A stretch of DNA of 52,957 nt. Source: Celeribacter persicus. Its GTDB lineage: Bacteria; Pseudomonadota; Alphaproteobacteria; Rhodobacterales; Rhodobacteraceae. The translations under genes and the position numbers were made by a program. The notes beneath the pieces are model-generated. The model was not told the origin of the DNA and ran no database searches. It saw only the letters and a list, made by a program, of their open reading frames with translations. This document shows, piece after piece, positions 8,648-16,774 of the stretch (position 1 is the stretch's first letter; each line of letters begins with the position of its first letter). The stretch spans positions 1 through 52,957 of the forward strand of contig NZ_QAOH01000020.1 in assembly GCF_003050785.1 (NCBI RefSeq), written 5' to 3'.

Positions 8648-8859
8648 TCGCCACCCTCCCGTTGTTCATCATTCAGCATCCGCCATTCGGCCGGTTCTCC
8701 GACCGAGTAGCCCGCGTAAGCAACAACAGGCCCGGGTTGCGCAGACGCGACCACAGGCGATGTAACCGCCGCCGTAAGCGCTGGCACGGTTTCAAGTTCA
8801 GGAAGCGCCGAGCAGGCGGCCCCGAACAGCGGCAAGGATGCCGCAAGCAGAATTTTCAC
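8644..8859 (-). CDS. Small lipoprotein of the copper operon, function unknown
   Basis: 71 aa with a short signal and a lipobox (LFGAAC-SA), then a Pro/Ala/Val-rich linker and an acidic C-terminus (EPAEWRMLNDEQRE). I do not recognise a family. It overlaps the TolC-type gene by 4 bases and has a GAGGAAA ribosome site, so it is very likely a real gene translated with the channel. A role as an accessory to the outer-membrane channel is inference from position only. Confidence 0.6.
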   Translation of the reverse strand: MKILLAASLPLFGAACSALPELETVPALTAAVTSPVVASAQPGPVVAYAGYSVGEPAEWRMLNDEQREGGE

Positions 8860-8919
8860 TTAGATTTCCTCGAAATGTCAGATGCAGATGGTCGCAGTCA
8901 AACTGCGGCTACAGGTGCA

Positions 8920-9330
8920 TCAGGCGCGAGGAGGGCGCCGCAAACCTTCGGGTGTGGCCGAACGGACTAGGGACGCAATATCCCAGGACCGGAGGGAAAC
9001 ATTAGCGGACTGCTTTGTGCAACTTTCGGCACCTACGAAGTCACCGACCACGCAGATATGTGACGCACAGTGGTCTGCTCCATGGTCGATATCTGCAGCC
9101 GGAATGTCCGTTTCATGATGGTGGCGCTCGTTTGAAGACTCCTGAGCGACTTGTTCAACAGAGCACGAAACCATGGCTGATGCATTGGACGGCATCAGGG
9201 TCACTGCCACCAATATGGAGGCAATCTGGAGTATCCCAAAAACGGCCCGAATCCTGTACATCATTTTTGAAGCTGTATTGCTGAAACAAAATGTCGGCAA
9301 GTCACCAAAACGTGTGGGCAAATTTTTCAT
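8920..9330 (-). CDS. Small His/Cys-rich exported protein (CzcI-like), first gene of copper operon
   Basis: Up to 136 aa from ATG 9330. The ATG pair at 9264/9261 (MMYRIRAVFG) gives a cleaner signal peptide ending at NASA-MV and may be the true start. The mature part holds several Cys and a His cluster (NERHHHETD, HGADHCASHIC) and ends in an Arg/Pro-rich tail (TPEGLRRPPRA). This resembles the small CzcI-type or DUF2946-like proteins often found first in heavy-metal efflux operons, whose function is unclear. The next gene begins 60 bases downstream. No CueR-like box was found in front of it, so its regulation is open. Confidence 0.6.
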   Translation of the reverse strand: MKNLPTRFGDLPTFCFSNTASKMMYRIRAVFGILQIASILVAVTLMPSNASAMVSCSVEQVAQESSNERHHHETDIPAADIDHGADHCASHICVVGDFVGAESCTKQSANVSLRSWDIASLVRSATPEGLRRPPRA

Positions 9331-9510
9331 ACATTCTTCGTAGAAGTTTGAAAAAACTGCTGAAATCCTAATCGATCAATGAATGTGCGAGCGTAGATGT
9401 CGCAAGCGGTGACGACATGATCGCCCGCTTGAAAAACATCATTGCGTTAGAGACTGACGGAGCGTTGGTCTAACGGTTGATTTCTACTGGCGGCACAAAC
9501 CCGTAGTCGC

Positions 9511-9765
9511 TTACTCGAGAGCATTCAGGAACCTGGCGTAGTCATCACTGACCTCCCTCGCCTCAACAAAGGCGCGAGCGCGCTCGGCGTCGAGACAACG
9601 AAAGTAGTCCTGCACATCGGCAATGTAGGTCTCGAAATCGCTTCTGATCAGATCGGCGTAGGCACGCATGTCGTCTTGCGACTGAGGCAAGAACGGTCGT
9701 TCGGGAGGTACGCAATCTGCTGCCGCGGCTATCGGCATGCTTCCAAGCAGGAACGCGAACAGCAA
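9511..9765 (-). CDS. Small secreted protein of unknown function, beside the T4SS cluster
   Basis: 84 aa if started at TTG 9765. The mature part is acidic and helical (DDMRAYADLIRSDFETY) with two Cys. I do not recognise the family. The start is uncertain: an AAAGGAG site lies about 7 bases before an in-frame CTG (9793-9795), which would add MRLFIARNAP and give a signal peptide with a proper positive n-region. TTG 9765 has no ribosome site. The gene is divergent from the conjugation cluster, across a gap of about 190-220 AT-richer bases that presumably holds promoters for both directions. Confidence 0.55.
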   Translation of the reverse strand: MLFAFLLGSMPIAAAADCVPPERPFLPQSQDDMRAYADLIRSDFETYIADVQDYFRCLDAERARAFVEAREVSDDYARFLNALE

Positions 9766-9983
9766 CGGTGCGTTGCGCGCAATAAACAGCCGCAGGGCAA
9801 AACTCCTTTGCCGCCTTTAAGATTATCATTCTGTCGGCTATCACCGTTATCGGAGCAAGGCGAACTTCGTCAACACGTTATTATTGTCTTGCTATCATTA
9901 ATGTTGTTTTGTATCGCTCACGGTGTTGCGACCCCGTGGGCCTGATACTGCACCCAGGCAGAACAAGGACCCAAGGGAAGGCC

Positions 9984-10310
9984 ATGATTGAAGAAGCCCC
10001 GAATGTGGTTACAGAAGACGGACTGCGCGGCTTGCTCGCCGAGGGCTACCTCATTGAGGTGGTCTGCAAGGAGAGAGCAGAGAAGCGCCATAACAGCTGG
10101 TACGGCTCGTGGGTCATCCGCGCCGTCGCCACTGATGGGCGTGACGATAAAATGCTCGTCACCAGCCGAAGCGTCCTCAAGCTCCGCGACTTCAAAACCA
10201 TCGTTGGCCTTGTCAGTTTCCTGGCCGACATGGGCTGTACGACGGCGAGCATCCCACTTGAAGAAGGTGGCCGCGAGCGCCACGCCGCGCCTCCGGTCAA
10301 AGGCAGCTGA
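9984..10310 (+). CDS. Conserved-looking small protein at the head of the virB cluster, function unknown
   Basis: 108 aa from ATG 9984, chosen for its AAGGGAAGG ribosome site; the open frame continues upstream to 9909 without support. It is soluble, with mixed charge and no signal peptide. No DNA-binding motif is obvious, though the basic stretch CKERAEKRHNSWYGSWVIR is notable. Its 3' end overlaps the start of the lytic transglycosylase gene, so it is cotranscribed with the T4SS genes. A cytosolic regulator or accessory of conjugation is possible, but that is inference. Confidence 0.6.
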   Translation: MIEEAPNVVTEDGLRGLLAEGYLIEVVCKERAEKRHNSWYGSWVIRAVATDGRDDKMLVTSRSVLKLRDFKTIVGLVSFLADMGCTTASIPLEEGGRERHAAPPVKGS

Positions 10311-10950
10311 CCGCGCGACCGCGCTCGTCGTTGCTTTGGGTACAGGCGTTTGTTCCGCGCCCCCGGCCCTGGCCGACGGTTTCATCTTCTCGGTTGGCCC
10401 AGACGGCCAATTGATTTCCTCTTCTCAAGAGGCAAACGGGCGCCTTTTTCTCTTCGCAGAACCTCGCGTTCCCGACGCCACTATCGAGACAGCGATCCCG
10501 GCTCCATCTGCCGCCCGCGCCACCCCAGAAATCCTCCATGCGATCGAGACCACGGCTCTACGATATGCCGGGCATGGTGCGCTGCGTCGCGCAGGACTTT
10601 CCGTCACTGATTGGGCGCTCCTTTACCGGGCCAATATCGAAGTCGAGAGCGCATACAATCCCGCAGCACGTAGCCCTGTCGGGGCTATAGGCCTTGGCCA
10701 GCTTATGCCGGATACCGCCCGCGACCTCGGCGTGGACCCACATGACATTGCGCAGAACCTCGACGGATCAGCCCGCTATCTGCTGATGATGCTCGACCAG
10801 TTCGGCGAGGGCTCTCTGGCCCTTGCGGCGTACAACGCTGGCCCTGAGGCGGTCACACGCCACGGCGGCATCCCCCCTTTTCGCGAAACCCAAGGGCATG
10901 TGGCCCGTGTGACTGCCGTGTTTGAGCGGCTCAGAGGAGATCTTTCATGA
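10267..10950 (+). CDS. virB1: VirB1-like lytic transglycosylase of the T4SS
   Basis: About 227 aa. No ATG precedes the signal peptide in this frame; GTG 10267 (or TTG 10258) gives a basic n-region and a hydrophobic core ending ALA-DG, so I place the start there with low certainty. The SLT domain has catalytic Glu127 in IEVESAYNP, then SPVGAIGLGQLMP and AAYNAGPEAV, typical of goose-type transglycosylases. VirB1 opens the peptidoglycan layer locally so that the T4SS can be assembled. The end overlaps virB2 by 4 bases (ATGA). A second transglycosylase domain occurs in this cluster at 14152-15318. Confidence 0.82.
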   Translation: MAASATPRLRSKAADRATALVVALGTGVCSAPPALADGFIFSVGPDGQLISSSQEANGRLFLFAEPRVPDATIETAIPAPSAARATPEILHAIETTALRYAGHGALRRAGLSVTDWALLYRANIEVESAYNPAARSPVGAIGLGQLMPDTARDLGVDPHDIAQNLDGSARYLLMMLDQFGEGSLALAAYNAGPEAVTRHGGIPPFRETQGHVARVTAVFERLRGDLS

Positions 10951-11261
10951 CATCGAGGAAACGTCAAAGCGTGCTCCGCACGCGGGCGATCGTCGCGCTC
11001 GGCGCGACGGCCCTTATCGTGCTGGCGGGTCCAGCGCTTGCGCAAAGCATCGACCTCTCGCCGGTACAGACCCTGCTTCAAGGCATTGTCGATGCGATCA
11101 CCGGTCCCTTGGGCATCGTGATTGGCACGCTCGCACTGATCGGTGTGTTTCTTTCCTGGCTCTTTGGCATCCTCGACTTTCGTCAGGCGCTTTGGGTCGT
11201 GGTTGCAATCGCGGGCATCGCCGCAGCACCCACCATCGTCGCCGCCATCTGGACCACCTGA
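10947..11261 (+). CDS. virB2: VirB2/TrbC-family major pilin
   Basis: 104 aa with a long N-terminal signal ending near PALA-QS and two hydrophobic helices (GPLGIVIGTLALIGVFLSW and ALWVVVAIAGIAAAPTIVA), the hairpin of VirB2/TrbC pilins. It polymerises into the conjugative pilus. It overlaps virB1 by 4 bases and is followed by virB3, the standard order. The mature product would be about 70 residues. Confidence 0.9.
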   Translation: MTSRKRQSVLRTRAIVALGATALIVLAGPALAQSIDLSPVQTLLQGIVDAITGPLGIVIGTLALIGVFLSWLFGILDFRQALWVVVAIAGIAAAPTIVAAIWTT

Positions 11262-11282
11262 GCAATCCCGGAGTTCTTGGCC

Positions 11283-11561
11283 ATGGCTGACCAGTCCCGC
11301 GTGTTCATCGGCCTTCTCAGGCCACCCAAGCTGATGGGCTTGCCGATCATGTACGCCATGGTCTGGCTCTTCGGCTCGACGCTTCTGTTCCTCTGGGTGC
11401 AGAGCTGGGTGGTGGCTGTTTTCGCGGGGCTGGCCTGGCCGGCGCTCTGGAAGGCCGCGGACTGGGATCCGAACTTCCTCGATGTCCTGGTGATCACCCT
11501 GCAGGAAACCCCGCCCACGACGAACCGCAAGCTGCATGGAGGCGACAGCTATGCCCCGTGA
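11283..11561 (+). CDS. virB3: VirB3 inner-membrane T4SS component
   Basis: 92 aa from ATG 11283; TTG 11277 is in frame two codons earlier, but the GGAG site is better spaced for the ATG. It contains the VirB3 signature of an N-terminal basic LLRPPKLMGLP, a membrane hairpin (MYAMVWLFGSTLLFLWVQ...), and a hydrophilic tail. VirB3 works with VirB4 in pilus biogenesis. Its last codons overlap the virB4 start, which suggests coupling. Confidence 0.9.
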   Translation: MADQSRVFIGLLRPPKLMGLPIMYAMVWLFGSTLLFLWVQSWVVAVFAGLAWPALWKAADWDPNFLDVLVITLQETPPTTNRKLHGGDSYAP

Positions 11562-13935
11562 TGGAATTGCCGATGAGATTGAGAACGCCATCGATCCGCT
11601 GACCGCGCTACCCGCATGGGTCAAGGGCGAGAAGCGGCTCTCAATGATGCTGCCTTATGTGAGCCTCGTGAACGACCGAACGATCCGGACACGCGGCAAC
11701 GAGCTGATGCAATGCATCCGGCTCGAGGGGGTGAACAGCACCACGAGCGAGGACGGGCATCTCGACCGGATCGGAGGGTTGCTGGCTGGCATCGTGGCGC
11801 AGGTCGGGACCGAGTTCTCATTCTACTTGCACAAGGTCTCGAAAGCGGTCGACGTGACCCTGCCGCCCGTTCCGGGCGAAGGGTTTGCGGCCGCCGTCGA
11901 CAAACGATGGCACGCGCATCTCGGCCGCGCGAGTTTGCGCGACAAGACGCTGACTCTGACCGTGCTGAAGCGCCCCGAGGCGAGCAGCCGTCTGCCCTTC
12001 GGTCTGGGGGCGTCTCGCTCGCGACATGCGGCCGACACCACCCGCCGCTTGCGCAAGCTCGACGAGGTTGTGGGGTTTCTGCTGTCCTCCTTCGATGAGC
12101 TGAAGCCCCGCCCGCTGGCCGCAAGCACCGGCGAGCTTCTGGGCTTCCTCGGTTCACTCAACACGGGCGAGGAGTCCCCGCTTTTCCCCCGGTCGCGCCT
12201 CGGTGTGATCGCCGAGGACGTAGCCAATACGCGCGTCACCTTCCGCGGCACGACCATCGCACTCTCGGACGGTGCCGTCGGCGACAAGCTCGGGGCGATC
12301 TTTGCGGTGAAGAACTACCCGGCCAAGACCGATAGCCTGATGCTCGACGAGTTGAATCTGCCCGTCGACATGGTGGTCACGCACTCTTTTGTGCCGATCA
12401 ACGCCAACATCATGGCGGGCCGGATCAAGCGGCAGCTGCGGCTAATGCAGGCCGCCAATGACGGAGCCGTCAGTCTCGCCCAGGAACTGGAACTCGCGCA
12501 GGACGATCTGGAATCCAAACGCCTGATCTTCGGCGAGCACCACATGACCGTGGCCGTCTATGCCCGCACCCAGACGGCGCTTGACGACATCGCGGCCGAA
12601 ATCCGCAACATCTCCGCCACTTCCGGGATCAACCTGATCTCGGAAGCTTTCGGGGCGCGGGCGCATTTCATGGCGCAGCATCCCGGGAACACAGGGGCGC
12701 GCAGCCGCAAGGCCGCAATCACGAACCACAACTTCACCGATCTCGCCACCTTTCACCGCACCCCGCTCGGAAAGACAGGTCGGGAAGTCCCCTGGGGCGT
12801 GCCGATCACGCTCTTTCCGACACCCGAGCGCAGTGGTTTTCGCTTCAACTTCCACGAACAGGGCGCGCCGGATCGCGAGCCCACGGGAGGCCACACGCTG
12901 ATCCTCGGCCGTCCCGGCTCCGGCAAATCCGTCCTGGCGGCTTTCCTGATGACCATGGCACGGCGGGCAGGTGCGCGGGTCTTCGTATTCGACTATCGCG
13001 CGGGCATGGAGATGGCCGTCCGCGCGCTCGGCGGCAGCTATTCGACCGTGCGGGCGGGGCGCCCCACGGGCCTCAATCCGCTCCAGACCGAGATCGACAT
13101 GCGGGGCCAGGCATGGCTTGCTGATTGGCTCGCGAGCCTCTTGGAGCGGCGCGATCGACCGCTAACCCCGGTTCAGACCAACCGATTGCAGGAAGTCGTG
13201 CGCCAGAACGCGAGCGCAGGACATGCGGGCCTACGAAACTGGTCGGATTTCGCCTCGCTGCTGGTCTCGACCGATGACGAGGGCGATCTCTTCGAGCGTA
13301 TGCAGGAATGGACGGCCGAGGGTCGCTACGGCTGGATCTTCGGGGCCAATGCCGAGGACAGTTTCAGCATCGATGGAGACGTCGCGGGCTTTGACCTCAC
13401 CGGCATCCTCGATTCCGAGAGCGAGCGGGAACGCATGGCGGTCCTGTCCTACCTCTTCCGCCGGGTCGAGCGGGTGATCGAGGACCGCAAGCCCACCATC
13501 ATCGTCATCGACGAGGCATGGAAAGCCCTCGACAACGCCTACTTTGCGGAGCGCCTCAGCAACTGGCTGGTGACCGCCCGCAAGCAGAACGCCGTCGTCG
13601 TGATGATGACGCAATATGCCAGCCAGCTCGAGCGCACGCGCACCGGCAAGACCATCGTGGAAGCGGTGCCGACGCAGGTGCTCTTGCCCAACATTCGTGC
13701 TTCCGCCGCTGACTACGCGATGCTCGGCCTGACCGAGAAAGAGCTCGACGTGCTTCTGGGCGTCGGCTCGGCCTCGCGGCTCGCGCTTGTACGCGACGAC
13801 CGTGGTTCCGTCGTGATCGATGCCGATCTCAGCGCGCTCGGCCCGCTCGTGACCATCCTTGGCGGAATGGAGAAGGGCGAAGCGCTTGTCGGCGCCGATT
13901 ATCGCGAACGTCCTGATTTCTGGAGAGTGACATGA
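11551..13935 (+). CDS. virB4: VirB4/TrbE-family conjugation ATPase
   Basis: 794 aa, cytoplasmic-face ATPase that energises pilus assembly and substrate transfer. Walker A is GRPGSGKS at 453-460; Walker B is IIVIDEAW with D654/E655. The N-terminal VirB4 domain and C-terminal RecA-like domain are both full length. ATG 11551 is preferred over ATG 11536 because GGAGG lies 8 bases before it. The stop overlaps the next gene (ATGA). Confidence 0.96.
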   Translation: MPRDGIADEIENAIDPLTALPAWVKGEKRLSMMLPYVSLVNDRTIRTRGNELMQCIRLEGVNSTTSEDGHLDRIGGLLAGIVAQVGTEFSFYLHKVSKAVDVTLPPVPGEGFAAAVDKRWHAHLGRASLRDKTLTLTVLKRPEASSRLPFGLGASRSRHAADTTRRLRKLDEVVGFLLSSFDELKPRPLAASTGELLGFLGSLNTGEESPLFPRSRLGVIAEDVANTRVTFRGTTIALSDGAVGDKLGAIFAVKNYPAKTDSLMLDELNLPVDMVVTHSFVPINANIMAGRIKRQLRLMQAANDGAVSLAQELELAQDDLESKRLIFGEHHMTVAVYARTQTALDDIAAEIRNISATSGINLISEAFGARAHFMAQHPGNTGARSRKAAITNHNFTDLATFHRTPLGKTGREVPWGVPITLFPTPERSGFRFNFHEQGAPDREPTGGHTLILGRPGSGKSVLAAFLMTMARRAGARVFVFDYRAGMEMAVRALGGSYSTVRAGRPTGLNPLQTEIDMRGQAWLADWLASLLERRDRPLTPVQTNRLQEVVRQNASAGHAGLRNWSDFASLLVSTDDEGDLFERMQEWTAEGRYGWIFGANAEDSFSIDGDVAGFDLTGILDSESERERMAVLSYLFRRVERVIEDRKPTIIVIDEAWKALDNAYFAERLSNWLVTARKQNAVVVMMTQYASQLERTRTGKTIVEAVPTQVLLPNIRASAADYAMLGLTEKELDVLLGVGSASRLALVRDDRGSVVIDADLSALGPLVTILGGMEKGEALVGADYRERPDFWRVT

Positions 13936-14147
13936 CCCGTACCATCATTCGCAGCGTAGTGCTGCTCGGGCTCGGCCTGACCCTGACAGCCTGTGCGCAG
14001 CATAACCCCCCGCAAGCCAACTGCTTCAATTTTCGCGAGGCTCCTGCGCAGGCAGGAACCGCCACCGCCACGATCTCGACCATGGGGGCGGAGGTCACGC
14101 GCCGCGACAGTCCTTGCGATTTCGTCCTCTTGGGGGCGGGCGGCTGA
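13932..14147 (+). CDS. Small T4SS lipoprotein, VirB7-like by position and type
   Basis: 71 aa with a lipobox (LTLTAC-AQ) and two further Cys in the short mature chain. It overlaps virB4 by 4 bases and is followed 4 bases later by the transglycosylase chimera. Small Cys-containing lipoproteins in T4SS clusters often serve as VirB7, which stabilises VirB9 at the outer membrane. The sequence is too short to assign by eye, so VirB7 identity is inference. Confidence 0.65.
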   Translation: MTRTIIRSVVLLGLGLTLTACAQHNPPQANCFNFREAPAQAGTATATISTMGAEVTRRDSPCDFVLLGAGG

Positions 14148-14151
14148 GCCA

Positions 14152-15318
14152 ATGCGGACCTGGCTACCTCTCTCGATGATCGGCTTTGCACTGGCAGGTC
14201 CCACGGCAGGGCCAGCGGTCGCCCAAGGCGTGCCGACCTTCGATCTGCGCCTCTTCGCAGAGCGGCAGGCCATCCTTGAGCAGACCGATCGGGACCTGGC
14301 ACTGCAGCAGGTCCGGCTAAGCCGCGAGGAGGAACTGGCCGAAATCGAGCGCCAGCAACTCGCCTCCCTCGAAGGGCTGATGGATGCCATGTCGCTTGGC
14401 GCTGGAGACGTGGCCGGAACCGTGGCGGGGCTCGAGGCGGGGCAGGGGGCGGTAGACGACGTCGAAAGCGCGGCCGCCAGTCTTTATGCGCCCGAGGACA
14501 CCAATCCAGCGGCAGCGCGGATGTTCGGCGATGCCAGGGAGGGGATCGAGGAGCTGATCATCCGCGCAGCACGCGACACCCATAGTCTGTCCGGGGTCGG
14601 CCGCGCAGGTCTTTCGCTCGTGCAATGGCGCTGTCTCTTGCAGGCGCTGATTTGGCAGGAGAGCCGCTTCCAGATCGGGGCACGCTCACCCGTAGGGGCC
14701 TTCGGACTTACCCAGATCATGCCCGGTACCGCGGGCGATCTCGGGATCTACCCGGCCTATTACGACGATCCCTATCTGCAGGTCACCGGCGGTGCGCGAT
14801 ACCTCGCACAAATGCTGAACATGTTCGATGGCAACATTATCCATGCGCTCGCCGCCTATAACGCCGGTCCTGGCAATGTGCAGGATTATGGCGGTGTGCC
14901 GCCTTTCGCGGAAACCCAGCACTATGTCGTGGTGATCCCGCAGCAGTACAACAGCTACCTCGCGGCCGTGGGCGGCATCGATGCGCTCGGCACCATCGAT
15001 CCTGTGCTCCTCGCCAACGCGAGTTTCAGCCTCTCGGCCCACGGCGCAGGGGTCTATGGCGACTATTCGCTGGTCTCGGTCCGTGCCGCCGCCCTGCGGG
15101 TTCAGGACATCATCACCCGCATTGGTGAGACCGAGGATCTCCACGAGGCCATCGCGCTCAACACCTATGCCCGGGCCGAACTGGCCCGGCTGGTCGCAAT
15201 CCGGACCCGGATCAAGGCCGCCCGAACCGAGCCACTCAGCGCCGAGCAGATCGCCTTGGCGGCAGCGCAAGCTGCCGAGCGGCAATACATGGATTTTAGT
15301 CAGGAGGATTTGCGTTGA
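14152..15318 (+). CDS. VirB5-like protein with embedded lytic transglycosylase domain (chimera)
   Basis: 388 aa from ATG 14152. The signal peptide ends at AVA-QG, and the mature start QGVPTFD closely matches that of VirB5 downstream (QGVPTVD). Residues 31-135 are charged and helical. Residues 150-265 are a complete SLT domain with catalytic Glu170 (WQESRF), SPVGAFGLTQIMPGTA and AAYNAGPGNV. Residues 316-345 align without gaps to VirB5 residues 192-221 (12 of 30 identical, including EDL, NT and AELA), and the tail AERQYMDF matches VirB5 EERRYMDF. So a transglycosylase seems to be built into a pilus-tip-type scaffold. It is translationally coupled to virB5 (TTGA overlap). Role inferred: peptidoglycan opening at the growing pilus. 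Confidence 0.85.
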   Translation: MRTWLPLSMIGFALAGPTAGPAVAQGVPTFDLRLFAERQAILEQTDRDLALQQVRLSREEELAEIERQQLASLEGLMDAMSLGAGDVAGTVAGLEAGQGAVDDVESAAASLYAPEDTNPAAARMFGDAREGIEELIIRAARDTHSLSGVGRAGLSLVQWRCLLQALIWQESRFQIGARSPVGAFGLTQIMPGTAGDLGIYPAYYDDPYLQVTGGARYLAQMLNMFDGNIIHALAAYNAGPGNVQDYGGVPPFAETQHYVVVIPQQYNSYLAAVGGIDALGTIDPVLLANASFSLSAHGAGVYGDYSLVSVRAAALRVQDIITRIGETEDLHEAIALNTYARAELARLVAIRTRIKAARTEPLSAEQIALAAAQAAERQYMDFSQEDLR

Positions 15319-16112
15319 ACCTGCGCCTGCCCCGTTCCCTTTTCGCCGGTAGCATCGCTCTCGCGCTTGCCCTCAATGTTACCGGACCTGTCGCGGCACA
15401 GGGTGTGCCCACGGTGGACACTCAGAACATTGCCCAGGAAATCCGCCAGCTTCAGCAGATGCTGCAGGATTTCGGGATCCAGACCGATCTTCTGGACAAT
15501 GCGTTGGAGCAACTGGACATGCTGCAAAGCCAACTCGATCAGCTGAACGAGATGTATGCCTCGCTCACCGGGCCGCGCAGCATCCTCGGACTTGCCATGG
15601 GCGGGGACCTCGATACCTTGCTTGAGGCCAACTTCGAAGACATCCCCGGCCTGATCCGAGGCATCCAGGCGGGCGATTGGAGCGCGCTCATCGGGCCCAA
15701 TGCCGGGCCCATGCGCACGCAGATGGAACAGGCGCTGGCAAGCGCCGGGTTCGACGAGGATTCACTCCGCGAGATCGCCACCAGCGGCAATCCGGGCGCC
15801 GAAGGCGTGGCCACGCGGGCCACCACAGGTGCTGTGATGTCGGCGGCGGCGCAGAACAGCCACGCAGAGGCGGAACAGTCTCTCGAACGGGTGGAACGTC
15901 TGGTCGAGATGATCCCCGACATGGAGGATCTCAAAGCCTCGATGGATCATAACACACGCGTCACGGCGGAACTCGCCATCGCCATGACCCGGATGTGGGA
16001 GCTGGAAGCGATCCAAACCCTAGGCGCAGGCAATGCAGGCGTGGTCGACGCCGCCACGGTTGCCGAAGAACGCCGCTACATGGACTTCACCTTGCCGGAT
16101 CTTGAGCCATGA
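15315..16112 (+). CDS. virB5: VirB5/TrbJ-like minor pilin
   Basis: 265 aa starting at TTG 15315, which overlaps the preceding TGA and has an AGGAGG site 7 bases upstream. The signal peptide ends at VAA-QG. The mature protein is rich in amphipathic helices (NIAQEIRQLQQMLQDFG, QSLERVERLVEMI), as in VirB5 pilus-tip proteins that aid recipient contact. Its C-terminal 60 residues are paralogous to those of the upstream chimera. Its stop overlaps virB8 by 4 bases. Confidence 0.85.
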   Translation: MNLRLPRSLFAGSIALALALNVTGPVAAQGVPTVDTQNIAQEIRQLQQMLQDFGIQTDLLDNALEQLDMLQSQLDQLNEMYASLTGPRSILGLAMGGDLDTLLEANFEDIPGLIRGIQAGDWSALIGPNAGPMRTQMEQALASAGFDEDSLREIATSGNPGAEGVATRATTGAVMSAAAQNSHAEAEQSLERVERLVEMIPDMEDLKASMDHNTRVTAELAIAMTRMWELEAIQTLGAGNAGVVDAATVAEERRYMDFTLPDLEP

Positions 16113-16774
16113 GTGGGGCAGGGGTGATGACTGCGCGCGAGCTCGTGGAAGAGGAACTTGTCTACGGTGCCCTGCGCCGGGAACAGCTTTGGCGGATGAT
16201 CGGCATTTCCGGGGCAGGCTTTGGCGTATTCGGCTGTTTGACGGCTGCGGCTGTCGCGCTGATGGTCGAGACGCCGCCTCCCGTGGTTGTGCCCTACGAT
16301 CCCGCGACCGGGATGGCGCTCCCCAATGCCACGGTTGAAACCGTGTCGCTCGCCGAACGGCCTGCCGTGATCGAAGCGCAAATCTACCGCTACATTTTCG
16401 ACCGCGAAACCTACAACCAGCTCGACAACGATCTTCGTGTCCGCCGTGTCCTGGCACAGTCTTCCGGATCGGCCGAGGCCAGCATGCGCGCGATGTGGAC
16501 ATCGGGGCAGGACAGCTATCCGCCGACGCGTTACGGGGCTGCGGCCGAGATGGCCGTTGAGATCGCATCGATCACCCTTATTGGCGATAACCGCGCCCAG
16601 GTGCGGCTCAGAAAGCGCCTGACCAGCCCTCAGGGGGTACAGGATGGATCGTTCACTGCCACGTTGATGTTCGAATTCCGGCCCGAGCGGACCCGAGCGA
16701 TCGACGATGTTTGGCAAAACCCTTTCGGTTTCACCGTTACCCAATATGCCATCCGATCGGACCGTTCCGAATGA
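16109..16774 (+). CDS. virB8: VirB8 inner-membrane T4SS assembly factor
   Basis: 221 aa: a short cytoplasmic N-terminus, one membrane helix (FGVFGCLTAAAVALMV), then a periplasmic NTF2-like domain with motifs seen in VirB8 (RYIFDRETYN, VRLRKRLTSPQ, NPFGFTVTQY). VirB8 nucleates the inner-membrane part of the channel. ATG 16109 overlaps the virB5 stop by 4 bases; ATG 16127 is a possible later start behind AGGGGTG. It is followed by virB9 with another 4-base overlap. Confidence 0.92.
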   Translation: MSGAGVMTARELVEEELVYGALRREQLWRMIGISGAGFGVFGCLTAAAVALMVETPPPVVVPYDPATGMALPNATVETVSLAERPAVIEAQIYRYIFDRETYNQLDNDLRVRRVLAQSSGSAEASMRAMWTSGQDSYPPTRYGAAAEMAVEIASITLIGDNRAQVRLRKRLTSPQGVQDGSFTATLMFEFRPERTRAIDDVWQNPFGFTVTQYAIRSDRSE

